A stretch of DNA of 51,871 bases from Photorhabdus akhurstii (lineage in GTDB: Bacteria; Pseudomonadota; Gammaproteobacteria; Enterobacterales; Enterobacteriaceae), in the NCBI RefSeq assembly GCF_018448925.1, contig NZ_RCWE01000032.1, forward strand, positions 1-51,871, read 5' to 3'. The translations under genes and the position numbers were made by a program. Shown in pieces: positions 36,699-43,357 of the stretch. The stretch's first letter is position 1. Each line of letters begins with the position of its first letter. Under the pieces are notes generated by a model. It was not told the origin of the DNA and did not search any database. It worked only from the letters and a program-made list of their open reading frames with translations.

Positions 36699-37970
36699 AT
36701 GACACTATCATTACACGATCTGGTTGAATACGTCCGCAATCATTCCCCCTTTTTTAGGGATCTTTACCGTGATCTGCCTCGATCTGGCTGGGAGCTAATT
36801 GATCTGCCATTGATCAATCCCGCTGATTATTGGCAACAATCGCAATCGCTGGAGAACTGGCCGGTGTTAACCGGCCCTGTCAACGGCGGTCATGTTTTTA
36901 AGACCGGTGGTTCAACCAGTGACGGCAGGTTGTCGGTGTTCAGTTGTAGTGAATGGCGCGCTTTTATACGCGCATTTGGTCAAGGGATTGCACAACAATT
37001 ACAACCTGGCGACCGCTTTGCTAATCTGTTTTTTTCTGGTGATTTGTACACCGGTTTGCTGTTTATTCACGGTGCCTTGTCCTATTCACCGGTGCCGGTG
37101 GTGGAGTATCCGTTTACCAGCTCCGTTGATGATCGGATACTGACCGACGCTATTATTAACTTGAATATTAATGTCTTGGCTGGGATGCCGGTGCAATTGC
37201 TGCGTTTTGCCAGTGCCTTGCAGCAGCGCGGCCAGTCTATGCCGGGCGTTGAGCGCCTGTTGTACGGTGGCGAAAGCCTGTTTCCAGAGCAATTGACACT
37301 GTTGAATCAGGTATTTCCTAATGCGCGTATTGGTTCAGTGGGTTGCGCTAGCGTTGACGCAGGTCTCATTGGGGCGGCGTCTCCTGATTGTTGTTATGGC
37401 GAACATCGGGTTTTTGATACGGAAACCATTATTGAAATTGTTGACGAAGCCAATGGTCAGCCGATTACGGAGCCAGGCCAAAATGGCCTATTAGTTGTCA
37501 CCAACCTGCAACGACGCCTGATGCCGATTATCCGTTACCCTACCGGAGATATGGCTTGTTGGTGTGAAGCGCCGGGGCAGCCGCGACGCAAATTCGCTTT
37601 GCAGGGGCGGGCAGGAGGCGCTCACCGAATTCGAGTTGGTTCACTATCCATTTTTCCTGACCATATTGCGCGTTTACTGCGACAGCAAGCGGGTGTACTC
37701 GCTTGGCAGTTATTGCTGAGCCGTCAGAACGGCATGGATAACATACAACTCTTGTTAGCCGGAAATTCATCACTGATGCCATCGGCAACATCAATGCGTC
37801 AAGCATTGCTGAAGGACCAACCCGCTATGGCAAAGTTATGTGATCAGGGCTTCCTGCATGTGGAGGTCACTTACTGCGCCTTGGAAAATATGGTCACTCA
37901 TCCTCGATCCGGTAAGTTGGTGCGGGTGGTTGATAATCGTGGTTATAGTGCTGAAGAGAAGGCGGCATGA
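36699..37970 (+). CDS. Second PaaK-like adenylate-forming protein
   Basis: The 423-residue protein resembles the C-terminal domain of the preceding gene across its length, including Phe-Lys-Thr-Gly-Gly-Ser-Thr-Ser-Asp-Gly at 67-76, Gly-Asp-Leu-Tyr-x-Gly-Leu, Leu-Ala-Gly-Met-Pro, Leu-Tyr-Gly-Gly-Glu, and Val-Gly-Ser-Leu-Ser-Ile-Phe-Pro near the end. The phosphate loop ends in Asp-Gly-Arg rather than the usual Gly-x-Pro-Lys, so its activity may differ. It probably arose by duplication of that domain and may select or activate a second substrate. It is 29 bases after the fused gene and overlaps the next by four bases. Confidence 0.75.
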   Translation: MTLSLHDLVEYVRNHSPFFRDLYRDLPRSGWELIDLPLINPADYWQQSQSLENWPVLTGPVNGGHVFKTGGSTSDGRLSVFSCSEWRAFIRAFGQGIAQQLQPGDRFANLFFSGDLYTGLLFIHGALSYSPVPVVEYPFTSSVDDRILTDAIINLNINVLAGMPVQLLRFASALQQRGQSMPGVERLLYGGESLFPEQLTLLNQVFPNARIGSVGCASVDAGLIGAASPDCCYGEHRVFDTETIIEIVDEANGQPITEPGQNGLLVVTNLQRRLMPIIRYPTGDMACWCEAPGQPRRKFALQGRAGGAHRIRVGSLSIFPDHIARLLRQQAGVLAWQLLLSRQNGMDNIQLLLAGNSSLMPSATSMRQALLKDQPAMAKLCDQGFLHVEVTYCALENMVTHPRSGKLVRVVDNRGYSAEEKAA

Positions 37971-38890
37971 GCATAAATCCAGTAATGCCATTCATTCGAT
38001 TATTCCGGGAAGGGGATTCTACCGGTGTTAGTGCGTTATTTCGGGCTGTTTACGGCGAAGATTATGTCTACCCGGAAGTCTATTTACCCACGATGCTTGG
38101 CCGCTATAACGCGGCTAAACAGTGGTATTCTGCTGTTGCGGTACAGGATGGACGAGTATTAGGGCATGCGGCGCTGTGGCGGGATGAACAGTGTCCATTA
38201 AGCGCTGAATTGGCGTTGATCGCGGTACACCCGCAGGCGCGTGGGCAAGGGATTGCTACCGCATTGGGCCGATATTTGTGTCATCAGGCCAAGAAAATGG
38301 GGTTAAGCATACTCACGATTAAACAGGTGTCGTCACATAACCACAGCCAACGTTTGGCCCAAAATTTGGGCTTTCACACGACGGGTTTACTGCCGGATTA
38401 TGTAACGTCACCATTTGATCAGGCACGGCCGGAAAGCATTGTGCTGGGGTGTTTGCCTTTACAAAGTTGGCCGTTTCCAGAGTTACATTGGCCTTCCGGT
38501 TGGCAAAGGTGGCTGACATCGGTGACTCAAGTGTTTGGTCAAGAGCCTCTGCAACCGGAGGAGCTGGCTGATGCGGATATCCGCATAACCAATCATGGAC
38601 GTCGGTTGGAAGTGTGGATAGAAAAGCAGACAACCGAGCGGGTAAAAGAGGTGGCGGAGTTACCGGCACACAAACTGGTATATGTCAAACTGCCGGTAGG
38701 GGAAGGCACTCTCCAGGCGATGGAAATTTTGCAACAGGCGGGATTTGCCTGTACAGGGTTTGTGCCCGGTCATCATCATCGTTGGGAGGCTTTACTGGTT
38801 CGCGGGCATAGTAGGAAAGAGTTAGCCTTAAATTGTCAGTTTGCTCGCCGTTTGCATCAACAAAGCATGTTTGCTTGTGCAAGCGCATAG
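37967..38890 (+). CDS. GNAT-family acyltransferase
   Basis: The 307-residue product has a GNAT domain in residues about 10-160 with the acetyl-CoA loop Gln-Ala-Arg-Gly-Gln-Gly-Ile-Ala-Thr preceded by Ile-Ala-Val-His-Pro. A second segment of about 140 residues looks like a degenerate GNAT unit or substrate lid. It overlaps the upstream gene by four bases (ATGA), closing the four-gene operon. In this context it may acylate an amine made from the aldehyde or otherwise finish or detoxify the product (inference). Confidence 0.8.
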   Translation: MSINPVMPFIRLFREGDSTGVSALFRAVYGEDYVYPEVYLPTMLGRYNAAKQWYSAVAVQDGRVLGHAALWRDEQCPLSAELALIAVHPQARGQGIATALGRYLCHQAKKMGLSILTIKQVSSHNHSQRLAQNLGFHTTGLLPDYVTSPFDQARPESIVLGCLPLQSWPFPELHWPSGWQRWLTSVTQVFGQEPLQPEELADADIRITNHGRRLEVWIEKQTTERVKEVAELPAHKLVYVKLPVGEGTLQAMEILQQAGFACTGFVPGHHHRWEALLVRGHSRKELALNCQFARRLHQQSMFACASA

Positions 38891-39300
38891 TTTTCCTGCA
38901 ATGCTCAGAGGCAATCTGGTAAAGCTCATCAAAGCCTGAATAGTTTTGTAGATTGTTGACAAAGTGTTGGTCTTTCGGTCAGCACTTTGAACGGTTAATG
39001 ATTAACAATTGACCGTGGCTTGCAAAAATCTGTTGTGTATTTCTGCTAACTCGTCACTGTTTCTTAAATTTATTCATGAAACTCACTTTTGTTTAATTTT
39101 TGTAATAAAATTGTTATAAAACATAGTGAATTACCAGTATCAATCGACATTATTTCTCTAATTTTCAGAATATTCCTATATACTTCTAAGTGAAATTCAT
39201 TGCACTATTGATTACTTATTAATCCATAAGTGACAAAAGCATGATGATGATTTCAGTTAGATTCACTCTTCATGTTGTAAATCATTGGAGAAGTGAATAA
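38891..39300. other. Intergenic region after the Lux-like operon
   Basis: It holds the hairpin at 38960-38989 and otherwise A+T-rich sequence without a gene. The promoter of the PAAR-colicin gene must be in its right half. A GGAG at 39287-39290 serves that gene. Confidence 0.5.
38960..38989 (+). terminator. Hairpin ending the Lux-like operon
   Basis: CAAAGTGTTG (38960-38969) pairs with CAGCACTTTG (38980-38989) over ten positions with one wobble. No T tract follows, so termination is likely but not certain. Confidence 0.5.
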
Positions 39301-40863
39301 ATGGCAATAGGGTATTTCCTGCTCGTTGGTGATAAAACAACCTGTGGCGGACAGATTATCACCGGTGATCACACCATGACATTTAATGGGCGAGCAACCG
39401 CTCGTGAAGGGGATACAGTTACCTGTGGCAAACATCCCGGTACTTACACGATTGTCGGTGGTGTATCCGATGTGTTTGACATGGGGCGCAAGCTGGCTGG
39501 CACATTGGACAGTGTGAGTACTTGCCCCTGTCGGGCTAGGTTTATCAATTCCGAGATGGACAGCTATGAGAAGCAGGATAAGGCTGCTGACCGGGTTGCC
39601 GCTCCCACAAATATGGTGCAACAGCATTTCTCTTCTCCGGTAAAGGATGTGGGAAGCCCGCCCGCAACGCAGGCGCCTCCGCCGCCGATACCGGTGTTTA
39701 CAAAGTCCTGCCAGCGGGGTAAAGGTTGTACCGATGCCGGAACCGAGCCTGAACCGGCGAATAACTTTGGCAGAATGGCGATATATCAGGTGCCGTCATC
39801 TCCCACTCCGGTGACGCCGCAAAAACCAGAACCGCCGCCACAAGAGAAGAAACACCCGCCAGAACCAGATAAGCCGCAGGATAAAAAATTACCGTGGTAT
39901 AAGCGGTGGTTCCGTGGTGGTGAAGATAAAGCCGAAGCGGCTGCTACCGCCGTGGCCGCCACTGCCCGCAGCGCGGTAGCGGAAGGGGAAACGCTGGTGA
40001 TGCGTTACATTGGCGGCGGCGCTATTAGTGCAGGACGTTGGCTGGCGGCACCGAATCCGGTGACAGTTGGATTAATGGGGCTGTTTTATTCACCGTCGTT
40101 GAATCAGGGGGAAGAGGATTACTTAGATCCGTATCGCCTGAGACAGATAGCGGAACAGTATGGTAAAGCACCAACGCGTGTACGTTTTCGCTGGATCAGA
40201 GATGAAAAAAGCGGCAGGATGACGGTTCAAGGATATCACGTCAGCCCGGAAGGTGGTCTGGATAAAGTACCGGTTCGCATGATGACGCTGAATCGGACCA
40301 CCGGTAATTATGAGTTCTGGGAACCGGGAGAAACCCGGCCGACAATTTTATGGACGCCGAATGAGCAGGAATTCAAGGTTCCAGCCCATACCGGGAATGA
40401 AGAACAGCCGTTTATTCCGTCGCAAATAACCGTGTTGCCGATCCCGGATAAAGTGGGCAGCGATATTGAATCGTTGCCGATGCCGGAAGAGAAGGATTTC
40501 CGCGATTATATTCTGGTATTCCCCATTCCGAATATGCCGCCGGTGTATGTGTATCTGAGTAAACCTAGAAATGGATTGCCTCAAGATGGACACGACTATC
40601 ATCCTGCCCCAAAAACAGAGGAAATTACTGGGGTTTCTGGGTTACGGTCAGCTAAGAAAAAAACTCCAAAACAAAGCGGAGGTGGTAAACGAGATAGATG
40701 GATCGATAGCAAAGGCCGCCGAATTTATGAATGGGACTCTCAACATGGTGAATTGGAGGTTTACCGGGTAAGTGACGGTGAGCACCTTTGCTCTGTAGAT
40801 TATAAGACTGGGAAAGAGTTAAAACCCGCTGTCAAAGGACGAAACATTAAACAGTATTTGTGA
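39301..40863 (+). CDS. PAAR - pyocin S-type - colicin E3-type rRNase effector
   Basis: The 520-residue protein has three parts. Residues 1-90 are a PAAR spike-tip domain with Gly-Asp-Lys-Thr-Thr-Cys-Gly-Gly and repeated Cys/His. A Pro-rich linker follows, then a region at about 285-420 like the pyocin-S/colicin translocation domain (Trp-Thr-Pro-Asn). Residues about 425-520 are nearly the colicin E3 16S rRNA nuclease, including [10 protein letters not shown] and Trp-Asp479-Ser-Gln-His482-Gly-Glu-Leu-Glu486, plus Arg514. These correspond by alignment from memory to colicin E3 Asp510, His513, Glu517 and Arg545, so the catalytic set is intact. The PAAR head implies delivery on a T6SS VgrG tip rather than through a colicin receptor. 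Confidence 0.92.
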   Translation: MAIGYFLLVGDKTTCGGQIITGDHTMTFNGRATAREGDTVTCGKHPGTYTIVGGVSDVFDMGRKLAGTLDSVSTCPCRARFINSEMDSYEKQDKAADRVAAPTNMVQQHFSSPVKDVGSPPATQAPPPPIPVFTKSCQRGKGCTDAGTEPEPANNFGRMAIYQVPSSPTPVTPQKPEPPPQEKKHPPEPDKPQDKKLPWYKRWFRGGEDKAEAAATAVAATARSAVAEGETLVMRYIGGGAISAGRWLAAPNPVTVGLMGLFYSPSLNQGEEDYLDPYRLRQIAEQYGKAPTRVRFRWIRDEKSGRMTVQGYHVSPEGGLDKVPVRMMTLNRTTGNYEFWEPGETRPTILWTPNEQEFKVPAHTGNEEQPFIPSQITVLPIPDKVGSDIESLPMPEEKDFRDYILVFPIPNMPPVYVYLSKPRNGLPQDGHDYHPAPKTEEITGVSGLRSAKKKTPKQSGGGKRDRWIDSKGRRIYEWDSQHGELEVYRVSDGEHLCSVDYKTGKELKPAVKGRNIKQYL

Positions 40864-40871
40864 GGTATATA

Positions 40872-41129
40872 ATGGGATTGAAATTAAGATTGGAGTGGTT
40901 TGATAAACAAACAGAATTAGGGGAAGGGTGTGAGTATTCCAAGGATTTTGGAGATAATGCTGATGTTATGGCTAGTGGGTTGGGAATATCAACAGAAGAT
41001 AATATAAATAACGGTGGCTTTGATGTGGAATCTAAATGGGTGAGCGTTTTACAGCCTCACTTCTGTCATCAAATTGATTTATCAGCTTATGATTATCAAA
41101 TCTCTTTTGATTATAGAGATTTGTGGTGA
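40872..41129 (+). CDS. Colicin E3-type immunity protein
   Basis: I start at the ATG at 40872, giving 85 residues, because Met-Gly-Leu-Lys matches the start of colicin E3 immunity; an upstream GTG adds four unrelated residues. The match continues with Leu-x-Trp-Phe-Asp-Lys, Glu-Tyr-Ser-Lys-Asp-Phe-Gly-Asp, Asn-Asn-Gly-x-Phe-Asp-Val, Leu-Gln-Pro, His-Gln-Ile-Asp and Phe-Asp-Tyr-Arg-Asp. The protein is acidic and binds the basic nuclease. A GAGG lies directly at the stop codon of the toxin gene, so the pair is coupled, protecting the producer and its kin. Confidence 0.92.
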   Translation: MGLKLRLEWFDKQTELGEGCEYSKDFGDNADVMASGLGISTEDNINNGGFDVESKWVSVLQPHFCHQIDLSAYDYQISFDYRDLW

Positions 41130-41223
41130 ATAGAGATTCAGCGGATAGTGGGATAGCGGGCAACAAACCATTATCCGTGTTTAATATAGGTTCTGTTCCA
41201 CATACGCCAGATTTTGTGTATAA

Positions 41224-41682
41224 ATGACTATCAACGTTGAAGCCCTAATTAATAGCTTAGGGAAAACTTATCAGGAAATTTTTGATGAGGGATTAATTCC
41301 TTATAGAAGCAAACCAAATGGTCCTCCGGGGGTACTTAATATTGGTATTGATATGGTGAAAGAGGGGATTTTTTTATCGTTTGAACGGAGTAGTAAAATA
41401 TTAAACGAAATTACTTTAAGGTTGCTTAGGGACGATAAAGCTTCATTTATATTCCCAAATGAATTGCCATCACCATTGACGCATTCTATGGATAGGAAGT
41501 GGATTAAAGAAAACTTAGGTGGTCCGATTAAATCAATACCGCCAAGGCAAATTTTGAAAAGGCAGTTTGGTTGGAAAGATTTATATCGTTTCACAGACGA
41601 AATCAGTATGCAGATTTCTTATGACATGATGGAACGAGTGAAATCGGTAACGTTTTTGCCTACCTCAGAAGTACGTTGGTAA
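41224..41682 (+). CDS. Pyocin-type immunity-like protein (DUF6392-like), copy 1
   Basis: The 152-residue protein starts with [13 protein letters not shown] and ends [11 protein letters not shown], both shared with the next two copies. From memory this resembles the DUF6392 family, which includes immunity-like proteins beside S-type pyocins. No Shine-Dalgarno site precedes its ATG, unlike copies 2 and 3, suggesting the array was joined here to the E3 module. It is unrelated in sequence to the E3 immunity protein, so it probably protects against a different toxin. Confidence 0.65.
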   Translation: MTINVEALINSLGKTYQEIFDEGLIPYRSKPNGPPGVLNIGIDMVKEGIFLSFERSSKILNEITLRLLRDDKASFIFPNELPSPLTHSMDRKWIKENLGGPIKSIPPRQILKRQFGWKDLYRFTDEISMQISYDMMERVKSVTFLPTSEVRW

Positions 41683-41712
41683 TCAACAGATTATGAGTGG
41701 TTATTTTTAAAA

Positions 41713-41763
41713 GCCAATTCATTTGCAAACAGTTTGAAAAGGTAAATCTCAGATGCATTTGGC
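41713..41763 (+). repeat. Inverted repeat in the spacer between immunity copies 1 and 2
   Basis: GCCAATTCAT at 41713-41722 faces ATGCATTTGGC at 41753-41763 and can pair imperfectly. The same arrangement, more perfect, recurs in the next spacer, showing that the whole gene-plus-spacer unit was duplicated. Confidence 0.5.
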
Positions 41764-41791
41764 TAAATCAATAACGGAGGTTATATAAATA

Positions 41792-42259
41792 ATGACGATT
41801 AACATTGAAGCCCTAATTAATAGCTTAGGGAAAACCTATCAGGAGATTTTTGATAAAGGACTAATCCCTTATAAAACCAAGCCGTCAGGTTTTCCCGGAG
41901 ACTCTGATATATCTCTTGATATGGCTAAAGAAGGGGCTTTCTTATCATTTTTGCGAGAAAATAAAGTACTTACTGAGATAACGTTAACTTTAATTAATCA
42001 CAGACGACCTAATTTTATATTTCCTAATGAATTGCCTCCCCCTTTGATACCGCTGATGTCTCGACAGTGGGTTCATGAACATTTTGGTGAGCCTGAAAAA
42101 TCACTTCCGCTAAGGAAAAGATTAACTAGAGAAATTGGCTGGACTGAGTTATATACTTTATTGGATTTTCGTATTCCAACTAGCATGCAGGTTGATTACA
42201 ATTTGCTGGAGCAAGTCAGAATGGTGACTTTTTTGCCTACGTCAGAGGTGCGTTGGTAA
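41792..42259 (+). CDS. Pyocin-type immunity-like protein (DUF6392-like), copy 2
   Basis: The 155-residue product is a close paralogue of copy 1 at both ends (same N-terminal Leu-Gly-Lys-Thr-Tyr-Gln-Glu-Ile-Phe and C-terminal Thr-Ser-Glu-Val-Arg-Trp) and even closer to copy 3 in the middle ([13 protein letters not shown]). The central part differs from copy 1, as expected if each copy tracks a different toxin. GGAGG is present about 12 bases before the ATG. It starts 568 bases after the start of copy 1. Confidence 0.65.
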   Translation: MTINIEALINSLGKTYQEIFDKGLIPYKTKPSGFPGDSDISLDMAKEGAFLSFLRENKVLTEITLTLINHRRPNFIFPNELPPPLIPLMSRQWVHEHFGEPEKSLPLRKRLTREIGWTELYTLLDFRIPTSMQVDYNLLEQVRMVTFLPTSEVRW

Positions 42260-42288
42260 TTAATATATATGATAGGTTTTTTTAAAAT

Positions 42289-42336
42289 CCAATTCATTTG
42301 CGGGTAATTTGAAAAATAAAATCGTAGATGAATTGG
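42289..42336 (+). repeat. Inverted repeat in the spacer between immunity copies 2 and 3
   Basis: CCAATTCAT (42289-42297) pairs perfectly with ATGAATTGG (42328-42336). Its equivalent is found in the spacer after copy 1. It may stabilise or cut the message between copies, or mark recombination joints. Confidence 0.55.
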
Positions 42337-42363
42337 ACTAACTAAGAGTAGGAGTTTATACAA

Positions 42364-42831
42364 ATGACAGTCAACATAGATGCGCTAATAAATAGCTTAG
42401 GGAAGTCTTATTAGGAAATTTTTGATGAAGGGCTAATTCCTTATAAAACTAAACCAACAGGATATCCTGGAGATCCTAATATATCCCTGCATATGATTAA
42501 AGAAGGTGTACATCTTGCTTTTAAGAGAGATGGTAGGGTTTTATTTGCGATAGGGCTTATTTTGATTGATGAAAAAAAAGATTCATACCAATTTCCAAAT
42601 GAACTACCATCACCACTAATTCCTATAATGTCCCGGCAATGGATTCATGAACAGTTTGGCGAGCCTGAAAGATCACTTCCGCCGAGGAAAAGGTTAACTA
42701 AAGGAATTGGTTGGACTGAGCTATATACCTTATTGGATTTCCGTATTCTAACCAGCATGCAGGTTGATTACGATTTGCTGGAGCGGGTCAGGTTGGTGAC
42801 TTTTTTACCCACATCAGCAGTGCGTTGGTAA
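42364..42831 (+). pseudogene. Immunity-like gene copy 3, interrupted by a stop codon
   Basis: The gene has the same length as copy 2 (155 codons) and an intact AGGAG site, but codon 17 is TAG (42412-42414) where copies 1 and 2 have CAG (Gln). This is a single C-to-T change. The rest of the frame is open to Thr-Ser-Ala-Val-Arg-Trp. An internal ATG at 42493 could start a 112-residue product lacking the conserved N-terminus, but no good ribosome site precedes it. Most likely a recently inactivated copy. Confidence 0.8.
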
Positions 42832-43357
42832 TCAATAAAGAGCCTCTCATTTAGATCTTTAGCTGTTTGAGTATGCGAAATTTGACTCATTCACTTCTCA
42901 TTACCCTCCAATAGGTTATTTGTTTAAAAAAATAATAAAGATACGCGAGTAATCTTCATCATATTGATATAAAAGATTATTTTTATGCCATTGCCACCAT
43001 TATTCATCAATATTCCGGCATATCAGGTATTACCTTATTCAAGACGCGATATTGCAAACTATTGTTAATTATTTTGTAAATTAATTATAAATATACGTAA
43101 ATGTTTATTCTAAATAATTATATAAAGGTAAAGTTATTTTATTGTCTGCATTTTGTTTTTTAATGTAAGCAAGTTTTGTGATTTATTATATTTTTCCTCA
43201 CACATCATCACTGTGTATAGCGCCTTTAGAAGGTAGGAGGACCTGATGTTCTAAATGCGCATGTTTGATTTGGTCCCTCTTTTATACATAACGATGGTGA
43301 TTATTTTTTGCGCGAAAAAACCTGTTTCTCATGATAAACCTCAATTCAGGAGTCCGT
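42832..43357. other. Intergenic region before tccA
   Basis: A+T-rich without a recognisable gene, except for the structured segment 43220-43260 described separately. An overlapping 54-codon frame (43255-43419) exists but runs into tccA out of frame and is probably chance. Confidence 0.5.
43220..43260 (+). promoter_or_regulatory. Leader hairpin with strong ribosome site and two-codon ORF before tccA
   Basis: GCGC (43220-43223) and TTTAGAA (43225-43231) pair with TTCTAAA (43249-43255) and GCGC (43257-43260). Inside, AGGT/ACCT close a loop containing a perfect AGGAGG (43235-43240). Five bases later ATG-TTC-TAA (43246-43254) forms a two-codon frame. The elements are directly visible. A role in controlling tccA translation or mRNA stability is inference. 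Confidence 0.4.

Noticed and set aside
33132-38890. Bioluminescence lux operon
   Set aside because: LuxE- and LuxC-like genes are present, but there are no luxA, luxB or luxD genes, the LuxC part is fused to another domain, and the order differs from luxCDABE.
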